A stretch of DNA of 64,000 nucleotides from NCBI GenBank assembly GCA_014898425.1, contig RCSZ01000015.1, positions 496,001 to 560,000 on the forward strand, written 5' to 3'. The first letter of the stretch is position 1. The number at the start of each line of letters is the position of its first letter. The notes beneath the pieces are model-generated. The model made no database searches and was not told where the DNA came from. It was given only the letters and a program-made list of their open reading frames with translations. Positions 1 through 11,891 of the stretch are shown here, piece by piece. The stretch comes from Botryotinia globosa (taxonomy: Eukaryota > Ascomycota > Leotiomycetes > Helotiales > Sclerotiniaceae). The translations under genes were made by a program, and so were the position numbers.

Positions 1-2829
1 TAATCGATAGTGTTCTATATAGGCTTTATAATTAATAATTAATATTTAGTTTTATTTTGTAAGTTTGAAAGTTTGTTAAAATAATTATATTATTTAAGAT
101 TAATAAGAAAAATAAATTCTTTATTTGCTTTTAATAATCAATTATATTTATTTTTTGTATTTTAAAAAATTTAAAGAGAATTATGATTTGCTGTTTGATA
201 TGGATTATATTAATTAATAATATTCTTAGTTTATAATATAAAGAAGCCTTTTTTAAAAAAATTATTATGGATTTAATTGTTTACTTTATATATAATATAA
301 AGATTATCTTTTTTTAAAAATTAAAAGTTATTATAATTATTATAAATATTTAAAGTATTTTCAATATATTTTTAAAATAAAGATTATTAGAAAAAATAAT
401 TAGATAAAACTGGTTTTTAATTTTTCTAAGATTAATTAATTCCTTTCTCATTAATCAATATATTTGAATTTATTTAAAGAATTTGATTATATTTAATTAT
501 AGGGTTATATATAGAATATTATAGAACTTCTCCTTTTTTTTAATACTATATATACTATATTTAGCTAAATTTATATTATAAAATACAAAACTACATTTTG
601 AATATACTAATAACTTTTGCTTATATCAGACTTTTTAATTTTTAAATATTAATATTTTTGTTTTAATAAATAATATAAAGAAGATTTTCAAATAAAATGA
701 TAATAATAAGATTGCTTTTATTCTTAAGAAATTCGAAATAATCTATTTTATTAAAAAAAAAGGAAATTATATTTCCTTTTGTATTATTAATAAAAAGTTT
801 ATTATTATATTAATTATTATAATCAAAAACAAAATACAATTTATTTTAAAATAACTTAGAATTTAATTCGATAAAAAACTTTTCTTTAAAAAATATATAA
901 TTATAAGGGTTATTAAAGTTTGAATAATAATATATTATATTTATAGTTTTATAAAAATAATCAATAATTCTTTAATTTCAATTTTATATAAAATTGTTAT
1001 TATTTATATTATCCCTTTTTTTATATATAAAATCAAAATATAATTTGATAATAAAATAAAATTATTTTATATTCAATATATTATTTATAATCTTATTATT
1101 TTTTCCTAAATAGACTAATATATTGATCTATTAGAATAAATATTCACTTTAATATTGAGAAATATATTTTCAATTTAAAAGATTATTTTGATAATTGTTT
1201 TCTTTAAAAATATAAATATTCTATTTATTGATATAATATTAAATAAAATCAAATTTTATTTTATTATATATATTTAATTAATAAATATTTTCTATTTTAT
1301 AATTTATTAGATTATATTCCCATTTATTATTAGGGGTAAAGATATTGATTAATAGTAGAAACCTAAAACCAAAATTCAGTGCTTAGGAATAATTCTTTTT
1401 AGTATTATGTATTTTATATTATAATCTTTATATTTCTCTCCAGAATATTAAATAAATCTAATAAAAAATATTAATAAGGAAATAATAATTATTAACTTTA
1501 AAAAATAATAATTTCATTTTCTTTTTAATAAAATCTCAATTTTCTTAGATAATTCTAAACAAATTATTAATAAAAAAAAACTTATTAGATATAAGTATAT
1601 AATATATCAAAATGAAGAGCAAATTGCTATTAACTTAAATTTGATTAATAATATCTTATATATTTTCAATTAAAAAACAATTAGAATCTATATAAATCTC
1701 AAATATATTCTAAGAATCTCTTTATTTAATAAATAATATTTATAACTCTATATTAATAGTATTTTAATAATCTAATATCTATATAATAATATATTCGATT
1801 CCTTCTAATAGGTTTTTTATATTTATTAAAACATTATACAGATTTTTAATATTAGAGTTTATTAATTCTCTAAATATATAGATATTAAAAAAAACAAAGT
1901 TGTTAATAAATTCATTAATCTTGAAACTTATAAATCTATTTGAGATCTAGGATTTGTTTTAATATTTATTATTAATAAGGTAGAGATTATTATTAAAAGG
2001 CTTTACAATCAAATAGAATAATTCTAATAGAAGAAATAATAATTCACTTTTTTAGATATTTATAATAAATAAAACCTTATTTATACAATTAAGTTTCCTT
2101 TAAAATTGAATCTATCAAAAAAGATACTATATTATATTCTAATTATATATATAGAATACAAAGATTTTATATAATATTATAGAAAATTCCAATATCAAAA
2201 CATTAACTTAAAATACTTCTATAACTATTAAAAAACTTCTAAACATTTAATACTATACCAAAAATCGTTAGTTTAATTCAGAAAATAATCTAAATAATTA
2301 TTTTTATTTCCATTCTTATTGATAATAGAAAATCTTAATTATCTCTCATTTTTAATATTACAATTATTAATATTAATTGAATTCTTTAAAATCATTTAGT
2401 TTTATACTAACATTTGCTTTTATTAAAAACATTCAATCATTTTTTCTTTTTTTTCTTTTCCTTTTTCTTTTTTCTTAATCAAAATCTATTCTTTCTCTAT
2501 TTAATTTAAATAGTGATTAAAGAATACAACAAAAATACTATTTAATATCCATATATCTTATAAATATATACCTTTATAATTTATATTTATTTATTCCTAA
2601 AAAATTATATCTAATTCTTCAAAATTCTAAAAATATTATTAACTCTATTTCAATTAATAAAAAAAAAGTTATTCAAATAAACTCTAATCCTTATATATAT
2701 AAATTGTTTTCTAAAACATTAAATAAATCTATAGCTTAATATATCCCTATATCCCTTGAAAGATTCCCAAGATTAGCCTTAAGCCAGCCCGATGGATATT
2801 AATAAATACTACTACTACTACTACTACTT
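1..2829 (+). mobile_element. LINE copy A, 3' part (RT domain to 3' tail)
   Basis: This is the 3' half of the main LINE family, cut by the window start. It aligns from position 1 with LINE E from about 58741. The frame from 504 to about 630 still reads as a decayed reverse transcriptase (separate entry). The remainder carries the C-terminal part of ORF2, a polypyrimidine stretch at 2437-2476 and a 3' UTR with a relatively GC-rich patch at 2750-2800. It ends in a (TAC)n tail at about 2808-2829. Stops occur throughout, mostly TAA/TAG where CAA, CAG or TGG would be expected, as RIP produces. Unlike copy E, it keeps the 437 bp between the two 13-bp direct repeats at 234-246 and 671-683. Confidence 0.85.
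504..1000 (+). pseudogene. LINE reverse transcriptase core, RIP-degraded
   Basis: From 504 one frame reads V-I-Y-R-I-L-stop-N-F-S, the remnant of the RT box G-I-P-Q-G-S. It continues as L-Y-I-L-Y-L-A-K-F-I-L to H-F-E-Y-T-N-N-F-C-L-Y at 594-626, the remnant of a fungal G-Y-A-D-D-I-C-L-Y catalytic box. Both catalytic aspartates (603-614) are now Asn through GAY-to-AAY changes. A further segment at 725-768 reads K-K-F-E-I-I-Y-F-I-K-K-K, matching the K-x-E-x-I-H-F-x-R-K segment that follows the catalytic box in fungal LINE RTs. Copy B reads I-P-Q-G intact and Y-T-N-D at the same places, which confirms the assignment. It cannot encode a working enzyme. Confidence 0.85.
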
Positions 2830-2835
2830 TCAATA

Positions 2836-2911
2836 AAATTTCTTTTTTAGATTTTTATAATTATAAATATAATTATATAATACTTTCTCAAAAAGCAAGG
2901 GGTCCGGGGGC
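2836..2911. repeat. Short dispersed repeat R4, copy 1
   Basis: About 76 bp shared with 5752-5832. An AT-rich stretch leads into the conserved GC-rich block AAGGGGTCCGGGGGC. Here the block continues into CTCGCAGGCCCCTGG, which can pair with part of it as a hairpin. It separates the 3' tail of LINE A from LINE A'. Its class is unknown; it may be one end of a small element. Confidence 0.6.
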
Positions 2912-2925
2912 TCGCAGGCCCCTGG

Positions 2926-4057
2926 TATAATTAATATTTATTAATTCTTTATATATATTTATTCAATAATTATAATAGATATAAAGAAAAGATTAATTAT
3001 ATCTGGAGGGGAAGTAATATCCTTAGTAATCTAGATTATATTAGATTATAATATATTTCTTTTTAATTAATCTAAAAAAACTATTAATATTGAAAAGGAT
3101 GAAAGAATAAATTGTTTTAATAAATAAGATAATTTAGGTAATTCTATTAAAGTATTTATTAATTTTATAATTAAAGGATTTGATAATGATTAAATACTTT
3201 TTTGTTTATATAAAGATTTTATTGAGAATGAGGGCTTTGTTTATTATAGTTATTTTATTATTTAGGTTTATAAAGGAAATAGGGATTTTTATAATTGTAT
3301 AATTATATTAGATTTTTAGAATAACTAAAAATATAATATTTAATATTTATAATATTTTTTATTGATTGTATTATTATAAAATAAATTATGAATATTATCA
3401 ATTATAGGGATAATAATTCAGTTTGTAATTACAAATAAGATTATTAGAATATTAATTAAAAAGAGATTTTGAATAATTTCTATAAAATATTATTAAAAAA
3501 TAAAAATAAAGAATCGATTGAATAAAATCAGAAATTTGTATTTAATAAATAATCTTTGATTTTAATATTAAATATAATTCAAAATAGAATTTCTTTCTAA
3601 TATAAAATTATAAAAAGTTTTCTTAAATTATATATTTTTAAATTTGAAAAATATATTATTTCTAATGTTATTTATATTATCAGATTTGATTATTTTTATA
3701 AAGATTTTAAAGTTAATAATAGATGTAATATAAACAAAAGATTGAATATAAATATTGAAAAATGTAAAAGGAATAACAATATCAATGAAAACAATAATAA
3801 TTACAAAATTAATTATAAAGCTATTAAATTGATTAATTGAAATTAAATAAAGATTATAAATCCAATAAATATATAAACCTAAAATTCAATAATTACAAAA
3901 AGCAATCTAATATTATAAACCTATTACCCAATAATATTATTACAAAAACTATTATTGAATTAAATAAAAAGATTTATAAAGAATATAGAAAGTTAATTCT
4001 ATATAATAAAATCGAAAATACAAAGATACCTCGATTTTGAGATATTGTGTCGATCTG
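2926..4057 (-). mobile_element. LINE copy A', 5' part with internal deletion
   Basis: This piece matches the 5' end of the LINE family (equivalent to 16590-17957 of copy B) in antisense orientation. It ends at 4057 with the family 5' block (ACCTCGATTTTGAGATATTG on the + strand from 4029). It lacks the endonuclease and RT part. About 235 bp of the ORF1 region present in B (after the AAAGCCAATAAAT block near 17490) is missing near 3825. The GAGCAACTATA extension seen at the very 5' end of C and D is absent. The open frame at 3837-4040 is antisense to the element and is not a gene. Confidence 0.75.
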
Positions 4058-5644
4058 TAAATTATAATTGATAAGATTCTCTAAAAGACCCTCCCTATAA
4101 TAATAGAATCCGTGGTTAATAAAACCATCATTTTAGTAATCATAACAAAATTTTAGATAACCAATTATATATTAAAAAAACTATTTCTAATAAATTGAAA
4201 TAATTAATTGAAGAATTCATATTATAAAAAATTTATTTTAATTGATAGTATTTTAATAAATTTTTGGAATTTGGAATTTAGGAAGGTAGTTTTAAATCTT
4301 AATTTCAAACAATCGTTTTCAAACAAAAATAATTTATTCATGTTCAAACCGAATAGTTTTTTATCATTCATTTAATATATTTTATAACATGTAATATAAT
4401 GATAAAGCTTTTAATTTTTTAAAAAAAAGTTAAAAGTAAATAACAAGGACTAAAGATCACTTACTTTTTAAGCTGTAAATTAATATCTTTTACTTATTTT
4501 TTTAGCTTCTATATTCATTTATTTCTTATTTTTCAGTTCTAATTTACCTTTTTGATTTTCTTGAAATTTATGAATCTGCTCCCTTTCATTTTTTTTTTAG
4601 AATTTTAACATTCAAAAATCTTTCAATCTCTAAGATTTTTTTAAAGCTTTTTTTAAAAAAATTAATAATAAGAGAATCACAAAAAATACTAATTCTATTT
4701 ATCACAAACAAAATGAGCATTCTATTGATAATAAATATATTACTAGTATCACAATATATATATAGCTTATATAAAAATTTATATTTCATTTTTCTTAATT
4801 TCAAATTTTAATTCTGCCACCACAGGGCCTGTAGCATTTTATCCGAGGGTTCTCCTGTACGTGATTCTTTGATAATGTTATTGAGATTAGTATATCATGT
4901 ATTGGTAATTTATTTATTCTACTTGTTTAGTAAATTGATAACTTTATTTTCCAGCTATTTCTGTTTTGATTTACTATTTTGTATTGAATAATATATTTTG
5001 GCTTGTTGATATTTCTATTGAAATGAAATATAATTTTATAATTTTCAATATAACGTGGTTTATCAGTATAAATGTCATATGATTATGTAAACTGTTTTTA
5101 TTTCAATGTATACTTTATAAACTACCTAGGTACATTATTTAATATAACAGTTAATTAAATTATTTGACTTTTTTGATCATATGGGATTTGTTACTTTATC
5201 TCGATGGATTTCATATAATATTTATTACGATATTTATTGAAGAAGATTTATTGAAGATGTATTTCTTGATAATCTTGCTATCCGTAAGGACCGAAAATGT
5301 ATATACCTAAGTGTACAAAAGTTTCAATTCGAAAATTATCAGGTTAAAATGAGTTGTAATTTTGGTTATTTAATCAATTATAAGTCTTTTATAATAGTTT
5401 TAATATTATAATTATAATACAAATCTTAAGGATTTTCCATAAAATCACTCAAATTAGTTTAATATGAATTGAATTCAAAAATGGAAAAATAATAACTATA
5501 TATAAGAAATCGAGAGCTTTCAAATAATATAATTTTTATAATACTAATCTCGAAACTAAAGTTTTTATAAAGAATTAAAGTTTTAATAATATAAATAAAA
5601 CGAAAGCTTATATAATCAATTGAAGAAGATTTATATTAAGTATA
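4058..5644. other. Unassigned DNA with a less degraded island
   Basis: I find no repeat match or coding signal. From about 4800 to 5380 the base composition is visibly less AT-rich and codon-like runs are longer than in the flanks, as expected of DNA that escaped RIP or arrived recently. Frames remain short, including 4586-4804 on the minus strand, which resembles nothing I know. Confidence 0.4.
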
Positions 5645-5700
5645 ACGAGCTTTTTTCGGCCCTTTGGGACTAAAAATAACAACGGGCTTGCTAATACTCT
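5645..5700 (-). repeat. R5 hairpin-end fragment, copy 3
   Basis: It starts ACGAGCTTTTTTCGGCCCTT and matches the first 56 bases of the hairpin block at 41018-41106, with only transition differences. The rest of the repeat is absent here. It has the same orientation as the 41 kb copy and is inverted relative to 34833-34920. Confidence 0.75.
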
Positions 5701-5751
5701 TTAAATTTCTATGATTATAAACAAGATAAACCGGTTTTGTTTCTAAGCTTT

Positions 5752-5832
5752 GAATATAATTCCTTTTTTAGATTTCTATAATTATAAATATAGTTATATA
5801 ATACTTTCTTAAAAAACAAGGGGTCCGGGGGC
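5752..5832. repeat. Short dispersed repeat R4, copy 2
   Basis: Same repeat as 2836-2911, including the AAGGGGTCCGGGGGC block, after which the two copies diverge. Internal differences are transitions (GCAAGG versus ACAAGG, CTCAAA versus CTTAAA), consistent with RIP. Confidence 0.6.
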
Positions 5833-6436
5833 GCTGGTTTAAATTGCTCATTATTTGATATCTAATATATTGAATATGAATACCTTAATAGTATGAGTGT
5901 AAATTCTATATACTACTCCTAGAGTAGCCTATACTATATAGTATCCAATTGGGACACAGTAAATCAAGTATACTCTTGATTGAACATGATATATATACTC
6001 TTGGTATAATGAAGTACTATCAGAATATAATTAAATCATTTTTATAGTTGAATCTTTCCTACAAGCATTGTAGGTAGTTAGCCTTTATTATAAATCTTTC
6101 AAAAAAGATTGATAGGATTATAATGTACATGATTAGTGATCTTTTGAAATGAATCCTTGAAAAAAATTATATTATAAAGAAGACGAGCTTTTCGTTTGAA
6201 AAGTTAAATAAATTTTGATTAGTAATGAAATTTTGTAGTATATTACTATTTCTTATATTAGGATTTTAATTGAAAGATAATCAATTTTATAAACTCAAAT
6301 TATTATATAAATATAATTCTTTAAATATGGAACTTATAGGATTTAAAGAATTGTAAATTTAAATGTTAATTTCGAAAATAATATTATAAATCGAATTATA
6401 GAGGTATAAAATTAATTTTATATTGATGTTATAAAA
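5833..6436. other. Unassigned AT-rich DNA with small palindromes
   Basis: No gene or repeat recognised. Between 5910 and 6000 there are closely spaced short palindromes (CTACTCCTAGAGTAG; TCAAGTATACTCTTGA) in slightly less AT-rich sequence. They could be the inner part of a foldback element, but no terminal repeats were found. Confidence 0.3.
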
Positions 6437-6514
6437 TTTAGATTTAGATTTAGATTTAGATTTAGATTTAGATTTAGATTTAGATTTAGATTTAGATTTA
6501 GATTTAGATTTAGA
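6437..6514. repeat. (TTTAGA)13 hexamer array
   Basis: Thirteen perfect copies of TTTAGA. It is internal, short and flanked by ordinary AT-rich DNA, so it is treated as a microsatellite and not as a telomere relic. Confidence 0.95.
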
Positions 6515-6799
6515 CTGACATTCATACGAATTTCATAAGATTTATTAGATAGTGGGAATTTGATGGGTTTATTAGATTAATAAAATTTGTGAGATTCATG
6601 CTTCACGGCGCCTTCGCCAGCCCTATAGGAATCAGGAGTAAAAGGCTTGGAAAATATTGAAATCGTTATATTATTATCAACAATTTCATTTTTATTAATT
6701 TCATTTTTACCAATCTGATTTTCACTACCTAGGTAATCTTAAATTTGCTCATTTTTTATTATCAATTTAATATTAAGTTTAGGTTGAAATTATTTCCTT
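6515..6799. other. Unassigned DNA with a small GC patch
   Basis: No coding or repeat signal beyond a local GC-rich patch at 6604-6626 (CACGGCGCCTTCGCCAGCCC). The patch is unusual in this window, but no second copy was found. Confidence 0.3.
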
Positions 6800-7128
6800 A
6801 TAATCAGTATAAAGTGAATCAGAAGTAAGGATATATCTATTTAATAATTAGATATTCTGAGTTTATTAATAATTGCTTTTAATAACAAAGATATTAGTAA
6901 ATATAATTATAATATTATAAATCATATAATTAATTATATATATAAATATTCTTTATAATTAGTTTTTTTAGAGTGAAAGGAATAAAAGAGGGGAGTTTTA
7001 TTAGAATATATATATAATAATAAGCTATTAGATTCAATTACTAATACTATGCCTTTTATGATCAGATTGTATGTATAGCTTGAAGGTAAAGCTTACGACT
7101 TCTATTGGTTGTTTCCGTGCACGTAACA
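6800..7128 (+). mobile_element. TRIM element copy 1, 5'-truncated
   Basis: One LTR (6999-7128, 130 bp) is preceded by internal sequence matching the TRIM at 53972-54524; for example AGTGAATCAGAAGTAAGGAT near 6811 matches the reverse complement near 54297. A purine tract (GAATAAAAGAGGGGAG) lies just before the LTR start TATTAGAA, as expected for the 3' LTR of a plus-strand copy. The LTR ends CGTAACA at 7128. No 5' LTR is found upstream, so the copy is truncated. It codes for nothing; such elements depend on enzymes supplied by another retrotransposon. Confidence 0.75.
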
Positions 7129-8638
7129 ATAAATAGGCATCTATTTGATATTATAAATAACAAAAGATTATTAAAATCTAATAAATATAAAATATTATAA
7201 ATAATTTTTAATAGCTTTGAAAATATAATTTGGAATATTATAAAATATCTCAAATACAATTCAGATGATATAAAAAATCTTAAAACAATCTTAATATTTA
7301 TATATATAAAAAACCTATTTTAAATAATATTATAAAAATTATAAAAGAGATATTAAAAATCATTGAAATCTATTACTCCTAAAATATTCAAATCAAAATT
7401 TGAAATATTAGAAATTAGAATAATTGAATATAATATGTTAAATTTTTTAATATACAAAAATCACTCTATAAATATAAATGACTATCTCGAAACTAATATA
7501 TTATTAATCTTATTATTATTAAAACCCCCAAGTTTATTATTAACTCTAAATAAATTTAACTTATATATTATACAATTAAATAATATGTAACTATAGAATA
7601 TGTTTCAAATTAATTGATTTCTGATTATATAATATTTGATAATTTAATAATTTAAAACCATTCAATTATAAAAGAACTTATAATTTTATAATATAAAATT
7701 CTAATATTTATTTAAAATTTATACTTTATAAACTTAATATTATTATATCTTAATATCAAATATTTCATAATTATTAAAATAATAATATTACTTAATGTTC
7801 ACTTTAAATTTAAAAACTTTCCTTGAATATATTGAGTATTTTTTGAAAATTATTGAAAAGTATTATATAAATATATATAAATATATATAAATATAGAAAG
7901 AAAATAATAGAGATAGGATTTGTTATGAAGAATTATAAATAATTAAATTGGATACAAAAACCCATAATTATCAATATTCATATAAAATAAAATAAATATA
8001 TATATAGCATTGAATTAATAAAGTTAATAAAATTTAAAAAACAATGAACAAAGAAAATTAAAATTGAATAATAAAATAGTTTCATTAATTAATAAAGATT
8101 GATTTTTAAATTTAAAAGATTTAATACTTCTTAAATTCTCAAATAATTGACATATTATGATTATTAATATAAATATTGTATGATAATTAATAATGATATA
8201 TAAAACAAAGGTGATTGAGATTTATAGATTCAATCAATAAACAAACTACTCTTTGATTATATCGATAATTATAATAATAATTATTTTTTAATTTAAAATA
8301 TATAATAATATCATTAATAATTGATAGAATCTTTTTTTATGAAATTATTGAGTTGATTTCGAAAAAAATCAAATTTCAATTTTGCAAATTGAATATCAAA
8401 TAGTATAAATAAATTAAATATAAGCATTTATTATTTTTATTAATATTATTCTTAGTATAGTTGAGGTTATAATTTCTTTAAATATTGATGTAAAGATTCA
8501 TTAATTCCAATAATACTTTCTTAATATTCCAATAATCAATATTATATATTATAAATTTCAAATCTCTATAAAGAAATATAATCAATTAATAAATTATAAT
8601 TAATATTAAGAATTGAATAAAATAATAACAATATTTAA
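7129..8638. other. Unassigned very AT-rich DNA
   Basis: No gene or recognised repeat. The open frame at 7363-7590 has no recognisable family and a composition like its surroundings. It is probably RIP-degraded repeat or intergenic sequence. Confidence 0.4.
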
Positions 8639-9687
8639 TATTATGTGTACAGAAACAATCAGTAGAAGTTGTAAGCTTTATTACTAAGTCATGCATGCAA
8701 TCTGATTATAAAAGGCATAGTATCAGAGATTGAAATTCTAATAACTTATTATTATATATATATTCTAATAGAGCTCCCCTTTTTTTATTCTTTTCCTTCT
8801 GAAAAAACTAATTATAAAGAATATTTATTTATATAATTAATTATATGATTTATAATATTATAATTATATTTATTAATATTTTTATTATTATTAATTAATT
8901 TATCAATAAATTCAAAATATTAAATCATTAAATAAATATATCCTTATCTCTAATCTACTTCTTATTAAGAAAATCTATTTCTAATTAAGCAAATTTTAAT
9001 CAGAAATCCTAAAATAATATCTACTTGATTTAATCCCTAATATTCTATTATATATACAAAAACAATTAGTAGAAATCATAAGCTTTACTATTAAGCTATA
9101 TATAAGAGTTTAGGCCTCGGCTTATCGCACACCACCCTATTTCGTGACAAAATCCCTGCAAAAATGTTGTTTTCCTATATAAATTAATTATTTTTATAAT
9201 TCTTTAATGAATAGAAGATATAATTTGAAAATTGATTATTTAAATAATATTTATAATTAGTTTCTGAAAAAATGAGTGAAATATTTTTAATAATCTTTTG
9301 AATAAAATTATAAGTATTTAAAATTGGAAATCTTCAAATTTTTTAATATATAATGCTTTTCTTATATAAAAAAATCGATTTTTTTGAAAATTTCAGGAAT
9401 TCCAACTTTAAATATCTACAATTTTATTAAGAAAATTATCAAAAATAATTCACTCATTTTTTTATATAATTTCATGAATTATTTATCATTAGAATAAATT
9501 TTATAAATCTAATTTAAGATTTAATTGGAATAATATATAGTTCAAAAATTGAAGAAATGAGGCTTTTTAGTGTGTTTTCGCTTAGTGTGCGATAAGCCGG
9601 GGCCTAAACTCTTACAATCTAACCATAAAAGACATATTATCAGGGATTGAAGTCCTGATAGCTTACTACTATATATATATCCTAACA
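8639..9687 (-). mobile_element. TRIM element copy 2 with nested MITE
   Basis: Two LTRs of 132 bp flank about 275 bp of internal sequence. The 3' LTR is 8639-8770. The 5' LTR is 9046-9687, split by a 508-bp MITE and its TA duplication; the two remaining pieces (9046-9104 and 9615-9687) again sum to 132 bp. The inner side of the 3' LTR carries the polypurine tract in antisense (GAGCTCCCCTTTTTTTATTC). Five-base flanks are TTTAA (8634-8638) and TTTAG (9688-9692), a target-site duplication with one RIP-type difference. It is non-coding. Confidence 0.85.
9105..9612. mobile_element. Foldback MITE of 508 bp, TA target site
   Basis: The ends are AGAGTTTAGGCCTCGGCTTA and, inverted, AGAGTTTAGGCCCCGGCTTA, extending to about 28 bp as terminal inverted repeats. 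Flanking TA dinucleotides (9103-9104 and 9613-9614) are the duplication. Further inside, GAAAAAATGAGTGAA near 9268 pairs with TTCACTCATTTTTT near 9450, so most of the element can fold back on itself. It has no coding capacity. TA duplication fits Tc1/mariner-type mobilisation. The ends stay GC-rich while the interior is AT-rich. Confidence 0.85.
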
Positions 9688-9692
9688 TTTAG

Positions 9693-10470
9693 ATTCATAA
9701 TATTATAATTATAGATTTTAGATTCGAATAAATATCATTCAATAAATAAATATAAATTAAATTAAATGAGGAACTGAAAATAAAGAATTTGAAAAAAGAA
9801 ATGCTTTATATATTTAAATATTATTTTCTATTCTAAGAACTTTTGATATTAGAATTTTAATAATCATCTGAATATATAACATGTGATTCTGAAAATTGAA
9901 ATATATATCAATTTTATAATAAATATTATTTTTCCGAAAAAAAAAAAAAGATTATATATATATATATTATGAATTTTTTGAAAATAAAAAGTTATTGAAC
10001 ATCAAAATGCATTAATGAAATTTCTCAAACTTTTTATTTTAGTAATGATAAAAAAATATATATATAATAAAGTTTGATATATAATTTGGTTTTTTTAATA
10101 AATTAAGAAATATAACTGCATTAGTTCTTGAAGTTATATTTTTTAATAAAACTTAGTTTTTAGATTTTTTAAGAATTGTAAAGTTTGAGGGGTTTTATTA
10201 AAATATTATAAATAAATTTGAGCATAAAAATTTAAAGAATTCTTGAAATAAGACTATAGTAGAAGTTTTTAGATTTTAATTTTTCTTAAATCTTTTTGAT
10301 ATAATATATGATATATATATATATATATGATTTTTATTATTTCAGTTGAGTATTTTTTACTTGTTTCTTTTATTTTATTTATATTTAAAATAATAAGATT
10401 GATATTTATTAATATATTATTAATTTTAGTTAAAACATTGAATACTTTAATTACAGTAATTCTGTATATA
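9693..10470. other. Unassigned AT-rich DNA
   Basis: Nothing recognisable. The open frame at 10269-10523 (minus) runs from here into the MITE pair and includes its terminal repeat, so it is not a gene. Confidence 0.35.
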
Positions 10471-11409
10471 GTACTAGGGCACAGATAGTTGTCGGACGCT
10501 AAAATAACACTAAAAACAATCATTTGGTTCTATTTATATAAATAAAAAAGAAATATTTAAAACTGTTAAAATTAATTAAAATTTTGATCATGTTTTTATT
10601 ATATAATATAAACTTAGAATTAATAATTTTTATAATTTTAAAATCTTAGAATATTATTATTTATAAAATTGAAATTGAATTCAAAAAAAAGTTCTTGATT
10701 TTCGCTTATTTTATTAGTAAATTTCAATAACTTTAATTTATATCAAATTTTTATATAGATTTTATAATCAAAAGAAATCCTAAAAATAAATCATATTTTT
10801 ATTATTAAATTTTAATTGAAAATAAATAGAAAAATAGAAAATTTATTTAATTAAATCTATATTATTATCAAAAAAATATATAGATAATCTATATAAGTTT
10901 TGGTGTGATTTTAGCATCCGATAACTATCTGTGCCCAATTACTGTAGCTATTTATCGAATACTAAAATCACACCAAAAATGATCATTTTGCTCTATTTAT
11001 AATAATAATAATAAAAAAATATTCAAAATCATTAACTATATTAAATTAAAGTTTCTTGAATATTTTGATTATATATTAGAAAATTTCATCATATTTATTA
11101 TATTTTAAAAATATAGATATGCTATTATTTATAAGATTAAAGAAATATCAAAGAAAGAATTCTTGATTTTTGTTTATTTTATTAGTAAATTTCACTATTT
11201 CAAATTTATATTAACTTTTAATATAGATTCTATAATTAATAAAAATTCTAAAAATGAATAATTTTACTTTAATTAAAATGTTATTGAAATTAAAAAAACT
11301 AATATAAAATTCATTATACATAAATTATAACCTTATAGGAAAATTTATTAATAATCTATGTGAGTTTTGGTGCGATTTTGGTGTTCGATGAATAGATGTA
11401 CCCTAATAC
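10471..11409. mobile_element. Tandem pair of MITEs (family GGGCACAGATAG)
   Basis: Unit 1 (about 10471-10936) has inverted ends: GGGCACAGATAGTTGTCGGA near 10477 and its complement ending CTGTGCCC at 10936. Unit 2 (about 10937-11409) has related ends: TATTTATCGAATACTAAAAT near 10949 and the complement of ATCGAACACCAAAATCGCAC near 11385. Interiors of both units share the sequence around 10690-10760 and 11155-11220. The outermost bases GTACTAGGG and CCCTAATAC are flanked by TATATA on both sides, so the pair may have moved as one unit. No coding capacity. Confidence 0.75.
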
Positions 11410-11419
11410 TATATATAAG

Positions 11420-11891
11420 GAAAGAAGCTATTAAATTATTTTTTAATTATTATTAAATTAATAGTTTATAATAGAATATAAAATATTTAAAGGTTTTCTA
11501 ATAATTATAGGAACATTTTAGATTCATATTTTGATATTTAAATTATTTATAATATTATATAATATTTTTATATTCTGAATATATAATAAAATATAATATA
11601 ATATCTTTTTAATAAATCTAATTCAAAAAAACTTTTTATAATATAAATTAAATTCTATTTATTGTATATTTTGAATAAAATTATTTCTGATTTTAATTAT
11701 TAATATTATTTATTTAAGAATTAAACTTTTTAATTATAATATTAATCTTACTAATAAAAGATTTTAAAATAGATTATAGATTTTAAATGGATTTGTAGAT
11801 ATTGAGATTGTTGAGTTTATTAATTGTTTTATTATCTTTAATCTTAATGTATTTGAAGGATTAGTGGATTCTAATATCAAAAACTTATATA
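11420..11891 (-). mobile_element. LINE copy G, piece 1 (3' side of B insertion)
   Basis: It aligns with 12420-12880 of copy B, in the same orientation. It stops exactly where LINE B begins and resumes beyond B's 5' end at about 17984. The sequence ATCAAAAACTTATATA (11876-11891) is repeated as GTCAAAAACTTGTATA at 17968-17983, the target-site duplication made when B entered G. The 3' end of G is missing at the MITE pair. Confidence 0.8.

Noticed and set aside
6437..6514. TTTAGA array as an internal telomere relic
   Set aside because: The fungal TTAGGG repeat has no CpA or TpG on either strand, so RIP would not convert it to TTTAGA. The array is also short and isolated.
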